Positions 1 through 8,923 are shown, numbered from the stretch's first letter. The stretch is DNA of 64,000 nucleotides from an uncultured Tolumonas sp. (GCF_963556105.2 NZ_OY829944.1:812501-876500); one strand, 5' to 3'. Notes: a model not told the origin generated them from the sequence alone. Made by a program: numbers and translations.

Positions 1-393
1 GGTTGGGTCTATTGGCTTACTGGAACTGGCGAAAAGGTTTTTGGCTCTGGTGCTGTGGTTGACGGAACGTTGTATTTTAGTTCTTTCGTGCCGGAAGCAT
101 CGCAAAGTCAGGATGTTTGTTCGTTAGGAACCTCAATTGGTACTACACGCGTATATTCAATGAATATGCACTATGGTACATACAGTTCATCGGGCACTAA
201 TACAGATCCATCTCCTTTCAAAAACACTAATAACTTGCTCATTGAAAACTTATCGATTTACGTAGGTAGCGATAAAAAGATTCGTTTACTTGGCGGGCCT
301 GGTGATCTAAATGGAACTACAGTTACTGGCACCACGTTAACAACCGGCACGACAATGCCGAAGAAAGAGTATCAATTCATACACGAAAATTAA
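1..393 (+). CDS. PilY1-like type IV pilus protein, C-terminal fragment (5' truncated by window)
   Basis: The frame is open from the first base and ends at a TAA, giving the last 130 residues of a larger protein. It begins GWVYWLTGTGEKVFGSG and continues with a short hydrophobic strand pattern (VVDGTLYFSSF), a Cys and a YSMN strand. This resembles the last blades of the C-terminal beta-propeller of PilY1, the pilus-tip adhesin and assembly factor of type IV pili. The tail is rich in Thr and Gly. A strong terminator follows directly, so this is the last gene of its transcript. Assignment rests on motif resemblance only; another surface beta-propeller protein is possible. Confidence 0.55.
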   Translation, partial: GWVYWLTGTGEKVFGSGAVVDGTLYFSSFVPEASQSQDVCSLGTSIGTTRVYSMNMHYGTYSSSGTNTDPSPFKNTNNLLIENLSIYVGSDKKIRLLGGPGDLNGTTVTGTTLTTGTTMPKKEYQFIHEN

Positions 394-417
394 TGTTAGA
401 CATAAGTTGAGCTTATA

Positions 418-457
418 AACCCTCTATTTAATCCAGTCAGATAGAGGGTTTTTTATT
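418..457 (+). terminator. Rho-independent terminator after the PilY1-like gene
   Basis: An 8-10 bp stem (aaccctctat / atagagggtt) with a 13-base loop is followed by a T-rich run. It lies 25 bases after the stop codon. Confidence 0.85.
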
Positions 458-500
458 ATGTTCGATTTTTTGCATCGATCTTGAGACTCGATGTTCGCAT

Positions 501-722
501 GTGCATGCTGGAAACACAGAAAATATAAGCAGTTCAATACCTATTGATCCTGCGGCTGTGTTGGATACAGGCGATACCTCATTGGCTTTAATTCTTCAGA
601 ATATCGACGGATCACAGCCACTATTAGTAGAAAGATCGGGAACTGATTTTTCGCTATCTGATCTTGATGTTTTATATGTTAATGCATCAATCCCCGACCC
701 ATTGGATTTACTCAGTAGCTAA
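501..722 (+). CDS. Orphan short reading frame, possibly a gene remnant
   Basis: A GTG-initiated frame of 73 residues. It is open back to about position 432, but that region lies inside the preceding terminator and holds no ATG. No Shine-Dalgarno sequence precedes the GTG. The product is acidic and rich in Asp, Ser and Leu, with no signal peptide, membrane segment or motif I recognise. Codon use looks protein-like rather than random, so it could be the 3' remnant of a decayed gene or a small unknown protein. It may equally be a chance frame. Confidence 0.25.
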   Translation: MHAGNTENISSSIPIDPAAVLDTGDTSLALILQNIDGSQPLLVERSGTDFSLSDLDVLYVNASIPDPLDLLSS

Positions 723-1094
723 TAGATCCATTGCTCTATCTAAAAATAGCTGCACTAAAATAGCTCATTTTTATTCTGAGTATTATGATTGATACGTTGC
801 AAATATGTTTTTTAATGGTTAAAAATTTTCGCAAAAAGTAAGTCGGATTCAATCATTGCTCTCTAAATTATGAACTTAAAACGCTGTTTTATGTTTCTTG
901 TCTTAAAAAAAACGCAATTTATCATCATTTTTATTTAATTCTGTGAGATAGCTAATCTTATGGAATGTAATCCTGTTTTTTGTTGTTTCTATGAATTTAT
1001 CTTCCTTATAAGATAGATCGCTTATCTTGGCCTGAAGTGTGCACTTCTGGTCTCCGAATACAGTGTTTTTCGTTGCAAGATTAGAGGTTGACGG
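723..1094 (+). promoter_or_regulatory. AT-rich upstream region of the peptide transporter operon
   Basis: There is no gene in this 372-base stretch. A plausible sigma-70 promoter is TTGTTT at 983-988 and TATAAG at 1007-1012 with an 18-base spacer. Just downstream, 1034-1047 is a perfect inverted repeat (gaagtg-tg-cacttc) that could be an operator or leader hairpin. AGAGG at 1083-1087 is the ribosome-binding site for the ATPase gene. The rest is A/T-rich with no other structure that I could see. Confidence 0.5.
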
Positions 1095-2846
1095 ATGTCC
1101 CTGCTGGAAGTCAGAAATTTAAGAATTGAATATCCTTCGCGTCATGGCGTGATGGCGGCAGTGAAAGATCTGTCATTCTCAATTGAAAAAGGCGAGATCC
1201 TGGGTGTGGTTGGTGAGTCAGGCGCAGGCAAATCGACCATCGGCAATGCGGTCATTGATTTGCTAAGCCCACCTGGTCGCATTGCGCGTGGCGATGTTTT
1301 CCTGAATGGTGAAAAAATTTCAGATTTGCCACCGGATGCGATCCGCGAGATCCGCGGTGCGAAGATTGGTTTCATCTTTCAAGATCCTATGACCTCGCTG
1401 AATCCGCTTTTCACGGTAGAGCAGCAATTGGTCGAAACCATGCTGGCGAATACCGAGCTGAAAGCCGATGAAGCGTTTGAAAAAGCATTAGAGTTGATGG
1501 AGGCCGTTGGTATTCCACAACCGGAACTGCGGATTAAACAATATCCGCATCAATTCTCTGGCGGGATGCGGCAGCGTGTGGTGATTGCTATTGCGCTGTC
1601 TTGCGACCCTGATTTGATCATTGCTGATGAGCCAACCACTGCGTTGGACGTTTCCATTCAGGATCAGATCCTGCAGTTGATTCGTAAACTGTGTAAAGAG
1701 CGTCAGGTTGGTTGCATGCTGGTCACGCATGACATGGGTGTGGTGTCGAACATCACTGACCGTGTTGCCGTTATGTATCGTGGTGACTTAGTTGAAATCG
1801 GTACGACAGAACAAGTGTTGGGTGCACCGAAACATCCTTATACACAAAGTCTGATTTCGGCAGTACCGCGTTCTGACGTCAAATTAGTTCGTTTCCCTCT
1901 GGTGTCTTATATTGAATCGGCAGAACCTCTGCATTCGATCGATCTGAAAACGCATTGGTTGGGGCAGCGTCAAGAGCAACGTGATTACCACGGTGCTTTG
2001 TTGCAGGTCGATAATGTTAGCCTGCGTTTTTTGACCAAAGATTCTATGTTCCCATCGCGTCGTGAATACGTGCAGGCGAACAATCATGTCAGCTTTGAAA
2101 TTCAGGAAGGTGAAACCTTCGGTTTGGTTGGTGAATCTGGTTCCGGTAAATCAACGATTGCTCGCGTGATCACCGGCTTGTATCCACCGCATGAAGGGAA
2201 GATCATTTTTGAAGGCATTGACCTGACTGCGCTGAAAAGTGAAAAAGAGCGTCGTCCGTTCCGCCGTCAAATGCAGATGGTGTTTCAAAACCCATATTCG
2301 TCTCTGAACCCACGTATGAAAGTGGCCGATATTATTGCCGAGCCGATCCGCTTCCATAATCTGGCGGAAAATGAGCGTCAGGTGCAAGAAATTGTCGGCG
2401 ATCTGCTTGATCACGTTGGGCTTGGCCGCAAAGCGGGTGTGAAATATCCGCATGAATTTTCAGGTGGTCAGCGTCAACGTATTTCGATTGCGCGTGCGCT
2501 GGCAACTCGTCCTCGTTTGTTGATTTGTGATGAACCGACTTCTGCATTGGATGTCTCGGTACAGGCGCAGATCCTCAATCTGCTGAAAGATCTGCAGCAG
2601 GAACTCAAACTCACCATGCTGTTTATCAGTCACGATCTGCCGGTGATCCGCCAGATGTGTGACCGTATTGGTGTGATGCAAAAAGGAACTTTGCTGGAAG
2701 TGGCGAAAACAGAAAATCTGTTCGTGTCACCACAGCATGAGTACAGCCGTAAGCTGATTTCATTGATGCCGGAATTTAAAGGTATGAGCCGCGCTGGGTT
2801 ACAGATCGCGGAAGAAACGGCAGCCGTGAATCAGTCTGCATATTAA
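1095..2846 (+). CDS. Peptide-type ABC importer, fused double ATP-binding protein
   Basis: This 583-residue protein carries two complete ABC ATPase domains, like a DppD-DppF fusion (GsiA/YejF type). The first has Walker A GESGAGKST at residues 40-48, signature FSGGMRQR and Walker B LIIADEPT. The second has Walker A GESGSGKST near residue 350, signature FSGGQRQR and Walker B LLICDEPT. Each half ends in the oligopeptide-transporter extension (HPYTQSLI in the first). It powers uptake through the two permeases encoded downstream. The order ATPase, binding protein, permease, permease is that of E. coli gsiABCD, but the substrate cannot be read from sequence. The start is the ATG preceded by AGAGG. 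Confidence 0.93.
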   Translation: MSLLEVRNLRIEYPSRHGVMAAVKDLSFSIEKGEILGVVGESGAGKSTIGNAVIDLLSPPGRIARGDVFLNGEKISDLPPDAIREIRGAKIGFIFQDPMTSLNPLFTVEQQLVETMLANTELKADEAFEKALELMEAVGIPQPELRIKQYPHQFSGGMRQRVVIAIALSCDPDLIIADEPTTALDVSIQDQILQLIRKLCKERQVGCMLVTHDMGVVSNITDRVAVMYRGDLVEIGTTEQVLGAPKHPYTQSLISAVPRSDVKLVRFPLVSYIESAEPLHSIDLKTHWLGQRQEQRDYHGALLQVDNVSLRFLTKDSMFPSRREYVQANNHVSFEIQEGETFGLVGESGSGKSTIARVITGLYPPHEGKIIFEGIDLTALKSEKERRPFRRQMQMVFQNPYSSLNPRMKVADIIAEPIRFHNLAENERQVQEIVGDLLDHVGLGRKAGVKYPHEFSGGQRQRISIARALATRPRLLICDEPTSALDVSVQAQILNLLKDLQQELKLTMLFISHDLPVIRQMCDRIGVMQKGTLLEVAKTENLFVSPQHEYSRKLISLMPEFKGMSRAGLQIAEETAAVNQSAY

Positions 2847-2866
2847 TTAAAATAGGGAGCTAATTG

Positions 2867-4423
2867 ATGAAAACAGGAATGAGCAAAATTGCTGCTTTGT
2901 TGCTGGCTGCAGGTGTTTGCATGCCTTTATATGCTGCGGATGTAAAAGTGGCGCTGGATGCTGATCCAGAATCACTGGATATCTATGAGCAGCTGTCTGG
3001 CGGTATTTTGCAATATGCCCACATGTCTTTTGACCCACTGGTTCGTTTTACCAAAGACATGAAGTTTGAAGGCCGTCTGGCAGAGTCTTGGGAACAAGTG
3101 GACGCCAAAACTGTCCGTTTCCACCTGCGTAAAGGCGTGAAATTCCATTCAGGTAATCCGTTCACGGCTGACGACGTGGTGTGGACTTACAACCGCATTC
3201 TGAAATCAGAAGATTATAAAGGTCTGTTTGAAGTCTATGACGGTATGAAAAAAGTAGACGATTATACCGTCGACTTGGTTGCCAAAGTGCCATACCCATT
3301 GGTGCTGCAGAATGCAACTTACCTGTTCATCATGGACTCTAAGTTCTATAGCGGTAAAACCGAAGACGGTAAAGCTAAAGACGAAATCGTTAAAGCGGCT
3401 AACACCTACGCGGCAAACCATGTTTCTGGTACAGGCCCATTCAAACTGGTTTCTCGTGAACAGGGCGTGAAGCTGTCACTGGAACGCAATAAAGATTACT
3501 GGGATAAAAAATCACCAGGCAATGTTGACCATCTGACTATCGTGCCAATCAAAGAAGATGCAACCCGTGTTGCCGCTTTACTGTCTGGCGATGTTGACAT
3601 GATTGCACCGGTTGCACCAAACGATCAGAAACGTGTTCAGTCTGACAGCAATCTGCAGATGGTGACAGAAACCAGTAACCGTATCGTGATGTTTGAATTA
3701 AACCAGAACAAAGTTCCGGCATTCAAAGATCAGCGTGTACGTGAAGCGGTAAATCTGGCTGTTAACCAAAAAGGTATCGTGGATAAGATCATGAAGGGTT
3801 TCGCAACCCCATCTGGTCAAATGAGTCCTGTAGGTTATTTGGGTCATACTGCTGATCTGGTGCCGCAATATGATTTGGCGAAAGCGAAAGAGCTGATGAA
3901 AGCGGCGGGCCAGGAAAAAGGTTTCGAGATCACCATGATCGCGACCAACAACCGTTATATCAATGACGCTAAGATCGCTGAAGCTGTTGCTAACATGCTG
4001 TCTAAGATCAACATCAAAGTCACACTGAAAACTATGCCGAAAGCACAATACTGGCCTGAATACGACAAGTGTGATGCTGGCATGCAGTTGATCGGCTGGC
4101 AGTCTGATACGCAAGACTCTGGTAACTATTTTGAGTATCTGGTGCAAACCAAAGATGCGAAAACCGGTAAAGGTCAGTACAACTGCGGCGGTTACTCAAA
4201 TGCCGAAGTGGATAAGCTGATTGCGCAATCGAATGCGGAAGTGGATGTTGCTAAACGCACAGCTATGCTGCAACAGATTGAAAAACTGTTAATCAAAGAT
4301 GCCGCTTACCTGCCTCTGGAATGGCAGAACCTGTCTTGGGCTGCCAAAACCAAGCTGGATATCAAACCAATCGTTAATGGTCTGGATTTCCCATACTACG
4401 GCGATCTGAAAGTTAAAGAGTAA
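2867..4423 (+). CDS. ABC transporter substrate-binding protein, family 5 (peptide/nickel type)
   Basis: Periplasmic solute-binding protein of about 518 residues. The N-terminus is a clear Sec signal peptide (KIAALLLAAGVCMPLYA, then AD). The mature part shows the family-5 hallmarks: DPESLDIYEQL, the FHLRKGVKFHSG stretch, GTGPFKL and an RVREAVNLAVNQ helix. I start it at the ATG at 2867, with AGGGAG 8 bases upstream, rather than the adjacent in-frame TTG at 2864. It lies 20 bases after the ATPase gene and is followed by an intercistronic hairpin, which would favour accumulation of its message over the permease part. Ligand unknown; oligopeptides or dipeptides are likely. Confidence 0.92.
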   Translation: MKTGMSKIAALLLAAGVCMPLYAADVKVALDADPESLDIYEQLSGGILQYAHMSFDPLVRFTKDMKFEGRLAESWEQVDAKTVRFHLRKGVKFHSGNPFTADDVVWTYNRILKSEDYKGLFEVYDGMKKVDDYTVDLVAKVPYPLVLQNATYLFIMDSKFYSGKTEDGKAKDEIVKAANTYAANHVSGTGPFKLVSREQGVKLSLERNKDYWDKKSPGNVDHLTIVPIKEDATRVAALLSGDVDMIAPVAPNDQKRVQSDSNLQMVTETSNRIVMFELNQNKVPAFKDQRVREAVNLAVNQKGIVDKIMKGFATPSGQMSPVGYLGHTADLVPQYDLAKAKELMKAAGQEKGFEITMIATNNRYINDAKIAEAVANMLSKINIKVTLKTMPKAQYWPEYDKCDAGMQLIGWQSDTQDSGNYFEYLVQTKDAKTGKGQYNCGGYSNAEVDKLIAQSNAEVDVAKRTAMLQQIEKLLIKDAAYLPLEWQNLSWAAKTKLDIKPIVNGLDFPYYGDLKVKE

Positions 4424-4434
4424 TTGTGATTAAA

Positions 4435-4473
4435 GGGCGGCATCGTTGATGCTGCCCTCGATCCGTTTTTTAT
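4435..4473 (+). terminator. Intercistronic hairpin with T-run between binding protein and permease genes
   Basis: gggcggcatc / gatgctgccc form a 10-bp stem with one G-U pair and a 3-base loop, followed seven bases later by a T-rich run. The downstream permease genes have no obvious promoter of their own, so this probably acts as a partial terminator or mRNA-stabilising stem. Confidence 0.7.
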
Positions 4474-4494
4474 TAAGATGCAGGATCTTCGTGC

Positions 4495-5472
4495 ATGCTG
4501 ACTTTTTTGTTTAAACGTTTGGCGCAAGCCATCGTAGTAATGTTTGTGATCAGTCTGGTAGCGTTTGCTATTCAGGATAATTTAGGCGATCCGTTGCGCG
4601 AAATGGTCGGACAAGGTGTGTCTGAAGCGCAGCGTGAAGTATTGCGAAATCAGTTGGGGTTGAATGATCCCTTCATGATTAAGTATTCCCGTTTCCTGAC
4701 TCATGCCATGCACGGCGATTGGGGAACTTCATTTATTTTTAAAAAGCCGGCTCTGGATATCATTCTGAGTAAGCTGGTGGCAACACTGGAGTTAGTGTTC
4801 GCTGCGACCTGCTGGATCATCTTGTTGTCGATCCCTTTAGGTGTCTATTGCGCCATTCGCCCACGCGGGTTGGGCAGTAAGCTTATTATGGGGATCAGCA
4901 CCATCGGTATTTCTGTACCGGTGTTCCTGACTGCTATTTTGCTCATGTACATTTTTTCCATCCAACTGGGTTGGTTGCCATCCTATGGTCGGGGTGAAAC
5001 AGTGAATGTGCTGGGCTGGCAATCTGGCTTATTTACCATTGATGGCTTAAAGCACCTGCTACTGCCATCGATTGCACTTTCCTCCATCATGCTGCCGCTG
5101 TTTATTCGTTTAGTGCGCTCGGAAATGCTGGAAGCACTGAGTGCTGAATACGTTAAGTTTGCGTGGGCGAAGGGCTTAGATAAAAACAAAGTCTGGTTCC
5201 GTCATGCCCTGAAAAATACCATGCTGCCACTGATCACGGTGGGTGGTGTGCAAATCGGTTCGATGGTCGCTTACACCATTTTGACAGAAACGGTATTCCA
5301 ATGGCCGGGTACTGGCTTTCTGTTTCTGGAAGCGATTACGCGCGTTGATACGCCACTGATCACCGCTTACGTTATCTTCGTGGGGCTGGTGTTTGTGGTC
5401 ACGAATACCTTGGTCGATCTGCTGTATGGCTTGATCAACCCAACAGTCAAACTGACGTCCAAGGGAGGCTAA
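4495..5472 (+). CDS. ABC transporter permease, DppB/OppB type
   Basis: Inner-membrane permease of 325 residues. It has an N-terminal membrane helix (LTFLFKRLAQAIVVMFVISLV), the periplasmic region usual for DppB-like proteins, and five further hydrophobic segments. The EAA-type coupling loop is EYVKFAWAKGLDKNKVWFRH, at residues 219-238. The C-terminus (LVDLLYGLINPTVKLT) is typical of the family. It pairs with the next gene, whose ATG lies one base after this stop. Expression is probably set by read-through of the hairpin just upstream. Confidence 0.92.
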   Translation: MLTFLFKRLAQAIVVMFVISLVAFAIQDNLGDPLREMVGQGVSEAQREVLRNQLGLNDPFMIKYSRFLTHAMHGDWGTSFIFKKPALDIILSKLVATLELVFAATCWIILLSIPLGVYCAIRPRGLGSKLIMGISTIGISVPVFLTAILLMYIFSIQLGWLPSYGRGETVNVLGWQSGLFTIDGLKHLLLPSIALSSIMLPLFIRLVRSEMLEALSAEYVKFAWAKGLDKNKVWFRHALKNTMLPLITVGGVQIGSMVAYTILTETVFQWPGTGFLFLEAITRVDTPLITAYVIFVGLVFVVTNTLVDLLYGLINPTVKLTSKGG

Positions 5473-5473
5473 G

Positions 5474-6409
5474 ATGTCACAACAAGCAACTATGAGTCGT
5501 TGGCAGCGTTTCCGTCAGTCAGATCTGGTTTACTACTTTCTGAAAGACAAAGTCGCCATCTTCTGTTTTTTGGTGTTTATCTGCTACGTGGTGCTGGCGA
5601 CATTAGCACCGTGGTTAGCACCGCATAATCCGTATGATCCATCGACCTATGACATCATGGATGCCGAAATGCCGCCATCATGGATGGAAGGTGGTGATGC
5701 CAAGTTCTTCTTGGGCACGGATAATCAGGGCCGCGATATTTTGAGTACCATTTTTTATGGTTCACGAATTTCCCTGGTTATTGGTTTGTTTGCGGTCGCT
5801 TTGCAATTAGCGATTGGTGTTGTTGTCGGTTTGGTTGCCGGTTATGTCGGTGGCCGTATCGATAACTTGCTGATGCGTCTGGCGGATATTCAATTGTCGT
5901 TTTCAACCATGATGGTGGCGATCATCGTATCAGCCATTTTTCAGGCGACCTTGGGCGGCGATTTCTATTCGAAATATGCCATTCTGATGTTGGTGTTGAT
6001 CATCGGTATTTCTGAATGGCCACAATATGCGCGTACTGTTCGAGCATCCGTGCTGGCCGAGAAGAAAAAAGAGTATGTTGAAGCGGCGCGCGTGATGGGC
6101 TTTAAAGCGCCACGCATCATGTTCCGTCATATTCTGCCGAACTGTTTGTCGCCGATTTTGGTCATTTCTACCGTGCAAGTGGCAAACGCCATTATGTCGG
6201 AAGCGGCGTTGTCATTCTTAGGGTTAGGGATGCCAGTCGATAAACCATCACTGGGTTCGCTGATCAGTATTGGCTTTAACTATATCTTCTCCGGTTCATG
6301 GTGGATCACGGCATTCCCTGGTGTCTGTCTTGTGCTGTTGGTGCTGGTGATCAATCTGTTGGGTGACTGGTTACGTGATTTGTTTAATCCGAAGATTTAT
6401 AAGGATTAA
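5474..6409 (+). CDS. ABC transporter permease, DppC/OppC type
   Basis: Second inner-membrane permease, 311 residues. It contains the OppC N-terminal segment with a first helix (VAIFCFLVFICYVVLATLAP), the conserved FFLGTDNQGRDILSTIFYGS stretch that follows it, and the EAA loop EYVEAARVMGFKAPRIMFRH. The C-terminal LGDWLRDLFNPK is a family signature. The start follows AGGGAGGC, and only one base separates it from the preceding stop, so translation is probably coupled. It is the last gene of the importer operon, before a strong bidirectional terminator. Confidence 0.93.
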   Translation: MSQQATMSRWQRFRQSDLVYYFLKDKVAIFCFLVFICYVVLATLAPWLAPHNPYDPSTYDIMDAEMPPSWMEGGDAKFFLGTDNQGRDILSTIFYGSRISLVIGLFAVALQLAIGVVVGLVAGYVGGRIDNLLMRLADIQLSFSTMMVAIIVSAIFQATLGGDFYSKYAILMLVLIIGISEWPQYARTVRASVLAEKKKEYVEAARVMGFKAPRIMFRHILPNCLSPILVISTVQVANAIMSEAALSFLGLGMPVDKPSLGSLISIGFNYIFSGSWWITAFPGVCLVLLVLVINLLGDWLRDLFNPKIYKD

Positions 6410-6428
6410 TCAAATACATTCAGTGAAT

Positions 6429-6462
6429 AAAAAAGGGAAGCGTAATTGCTTCCCTTTTTTTT
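6429..6462. terminator. Bidirectional terminator between the permease gene and the DUF1189 gene
   Basis: gggaagc / gcttccc stem with a 6-base loop, flanked by an A-run on one side and eight T on the other. It serves the two convergent genes. Confidence 0.9.
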
Positions 6463-6479
6463 GCCTGATATTCGAGTCA

Positions 6480-7286
6480 TTACGCGATGATTGAGCTTTC
6501 ATCATCGTGTTTATCGGTCGGTAACTGGCTGATGCTTTGTATGGCAAACCGTAAATACATCACTTCCAATACCATGAATAACACGTTGGCAAAAGGTAGT
6601 GGTAAGCCCAAGATACCCAGCAGCATATCAATCAAAATAGCCGGTGTTAGTGCGACAGCACTGATCCGGACGAATGAGGGATAACGCATGCTGAAGCCTT
6701 GTTTTCTAGCGAACCAGCCAGCAAGTAAGGCATACACCATGGCTTGTGTGATCCGCCATGACCAAGCGAAAGTAACCAGAATCAGATAGGTAAATGGTGG
6801 TACAAATTTACTGGTGGTTGTCATAAACCGCTCAATCAACGAACGATCAATGGTCATATCGGGAAAAGTTGAAAAATCAAATGAGCGGGTTTCAACATCA
6901 CTTTTACGGATATACAGACGGTCAGCAGTAATCAATACTGGAGGCGAGGTTTGTTCCAAATCGGTAATTTTACCGCTGGTATCCACCACAATAAACGGAT
7001 CAGTCGTACCTTTCTCATTGATGATGTAAGGGCGATCTTCCGGTGTTGAAGCTGTGCCATTCTGAATGGTGAGCTCAGGTAATTCATCGAGATACAATGG
7101 CAGGTCGTTTTCAACAAAGGCGAGATAATCAGCCCGGATCTCCATTGTAACTGGTAAGACGACCAGTGCGGAGAGGATCAACAGGTATAATGACCCAATA
7201 CCACGCCACTGTCTGGCAACGGATTGGTATAACTGTCGGGAAAAGAATGATAGCCAGAGTGCCTGCCACCATGTGAATTTACGCAT
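6480..7286 (-). CDS. DUF1189 family membrane protein
   Basis: A 268-residue inner-membrane protein of unknown function. The N-terminus (WWQALWLSFFSRQLYQSVARQW) matches the start of DUF1189 proteins, followed by one helix near residues 30-50. A soluble, probably extracytoplasmic domain of about 110 residues comes next, then a cluster of about four hydrophobic helices in the C-terminal half (YLILVTFAWSW, AVALTPAILIDMLLGI). It is monocistronic, transcribed towards the importer operon and divergent from the AEC transporter gene. No catalytic motif is visible. The family name is from memory of the pattern; the function is unknown. Confidence 0.75.
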   Translation of the reverse strand: MRKFTWWQALWLSFFSRQLYQSVARQWRGIGSLYLLILSALVVLPVTMEIRADYLAFVENDLPLYLDELPELTIQNGTASTPEDRPYIINEKGTTDPFIVVDTSGKITDLEQTSPPVLITADRLYIRKSDVETRSFDFSTFPDMTIDRSLIERFMTTTSKFVPPFTYLILVTFAWSWRITQAMVYALLAGWFARKQGFSMRYPSFVRISAVALTPAILIDMLLGILGLPLPFANVLFMVLEVMYLRFAIQSISQLPTDKHDDESSIIA

Positions 7287-7471
7287 GACCCGAAACTCCT
7301 GCGGTTCAATTGAGTTTATATATTTTGTCTAGCATATCAGTTTGTCGGGCATAAATCAGGCTTGGCACCGCGTTCGGATATTCGGTAGATTTCGTTTGAA
7401 AGTTAATATGGCGCAATATTTGTGATATAGCTCATGTTAGACTTTGCCTCCCGTTTTTCGGTGGTGATGCC

Positions 7472-8407
7472 ATGTCCGCTTTATTACATCAAATCTATCT
7501 TTCAACACCCTTGTTTATTCTGGTGTTTATTGGCTATGGCGTGATGCGCTGGGCACAGTGGCCGAAAGTGATGTCAGAGTCATTATCCCGATTTGTCTTT
7601 TCACTCGCCTTACCAGCGATGCTGTTCCATCTGATGAGTGATTTCTCCAAATTACCGCCGGTAGATGCTCGTCTGTTGATCGCGTTTTTTGGTGGCTGCT
7701 TTATTGTTTTTATCTTGGGCCGTTTCATGGCCTGGAAACTATTTAAGCTCGACGGTGTATCACAGTCGGTATTTGCTCTGGGCGGAATTTTTTCCAACAA
7801 TTCAATGCTGGGTTTGCCGCTGGCAAAAATGATGCTAGGTGACGCGGCGTTACCATCGGTTGCGCTGGTATTGGTGTTTAACTCGCTGATTTTATGGACG
7901 CTGGTCACTGTCTCTGTAGAGCTGGCCAAACACGGCAGTTTCTCGTTTCGCGGCTTTTTCCATACAGTGAAAAGTGTACTGAAAAACCCGATTGTATTCG
8001 GCATCTTAACCGGTACCGCCTGGGGGTTAACCGGGTGGAAATTACCGTTATTGATTGATAATACCGTCGGCATGATCAGCGGTGCTGCGGCTCCGATGGC
8101 CTTGTTGTCGTTGGGAATGGGTTTAGCGGAATATGGCATTGGCGGCAACTGGGGGCAATCGATCAGTGTTTGTGTGCTGAAATTAATCGGGCATCCATTG
8201 GCTGCATGGGCGATTGCGCGTCTGATTGGGTTACCGAGCATGGAAACACAGGCCATTGTGCTGCTGGCTTCTATCGCTACCGGTGTGAATGTCTATTTGA
8301 TGGCACGGCAGTTTAAAACCATGGAAGGGGTCATGGCGACCAGCCTGTTACTCTCAACGGTGTTGGCTGCTGTTACCACACCGCTTTGTGTTATGCTTTC
8401 GGGATAA
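7472..8407 (+). CDS. AEC (auxin efflux carrier) family transporter
   Basis: A 311-residue protein with about ten hydrophobic segments, the AEC/BASS-like fold. Family features are the N-terminal PLFILVFIGYGVMRW, the broken helix GIFSNNSMLGLPLAKMMLG with its Asn-rich centre, and the C-terminal repeat with LLASIATGVNVYLMARQF. AEC proteins move organic anions such as malate or malonate, but the substrate here is unknown. The stop lies 32 bases before arsC with no terminator between them, so the two may be co-transcribed. A second, distinct AEC gene is at 17827-18744. Confidence 0.87.
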   Translation: MSALLHQIYLSTPLFILVFIGYGVMRWAQWPKVMSESLSRFVFSLALPAMLFHLMSDFSKLPPVDARLLIAFFGGCFIVFILGRFMAWKLFKLDGVSQSVFALGGIFSNNSMLGLPLAKMMLGDAALPSVALVLVFNSLILWTLVTVSVELAKHGSFSFRGFFHTVKSVLKNPIVFGILTGTAWGLTGWKLPLLIDNTVGMISGAAAPMALLSLGMGLAEYGIGGNWGQSISVCVLKLIGHPLAAWAIARLIGLPSMETQAIVLLASIATGVNVYLMARQFKTMEGVMATSLLLSTVLAAVTTPLCVMLSG

Positions 8408-8439
8408 CTTATATCGGAAGTACATGAAAGGAACTGACC

Positions 8440-8865
8440 ATGTCTGAAGTGACTATTTACCACAATCCAAAATGCGGCACATCGCGTAACACGCTGGAAA
8501 TGATCCGCAATGCCGGTATCGAACCCAATGTGATCTTGTATCTGGAAACACCACCGACGCGTGAGACATTGGTTAAACTGATCGCTGATATGGGTATCAG
8601 TGTGCGTGAAGCACTGCGCAAGAAATGCGACCCCTACGTTGAGCTGGGTTTAGATGATGCTAAATGGTCCGATGAACAGTTGATCGATTTCATGATGCAG
8701 CATCCGATTTTGATCAATCGCCCGATTGTGGTAACTGAGTTAGGTACTAAGCTGTGTCGTCCATCTGAAGAGGTGTTGGATATTTTGCCTCAGGCGCAAC
8801 AAGGTGCATTCACCAAAGAAGATGGTGAAAAGGTGGTAGATGCTGATGGTAAACGGTTAGTCTGA
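8440..8865 (+). CDS. arsC: Arsenate reductase, glutaredoxin-dependent
   Basis: A 141-residue protein, the same length as the plasmid R773 ArsC and very similar along its whole length. It reduces arsenate to arsenite with glutathione and glutaredoxin. The catalytic Cys is residue 12 in YHNPKCGTSRNT. The conserved arginines that hold the oxyanion are present in ISVREALRKK, LINRPIVV and LCRPSEEV. GGAAC precedes the ATG. No arsR, arsB or acr3 is nearby, so this is a stand-alone arsC behind an AEC transporter gene. It is followed by a bidirectional terminator. Confidence 0.95.
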   Translation: MSEVTIYHNPKCGTSRNTLEMIRNAGIEPNVILYLETPPTRETLVKLIADMGISVREALRKKCDPYVELGLDDAKWSDEQLIDFMMQHPILINRPIVVTELGTKLCRPSEEVLDILPQAQQGAFTKEDGEKVVDADGKRLV

Positions 8866-8876
8866 TATTCATTAAT

Positions 8877-8899
8877 AAAGGCTCCATATCGGAGCCTTT
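8877..8899. terminator. Bidirectional terminator between arsC and dxs
   Basis: aaaggctcc / ggagccttt stem of 9 bp with a 5-base loop, between two convergent genes. Confidence 0.82.
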
Positions 8900-8923
8900 A
8901 TGTTATTGGAACTGCGTAATTCT

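Noticed and set aside
7534-8256. 240-codon open frame on the minus strand within the AEC transporter gene
   Set aside because: It is fully antisense to a well-supported membrane protein, its translation resembles no family, and it has no ribosome-binding site.
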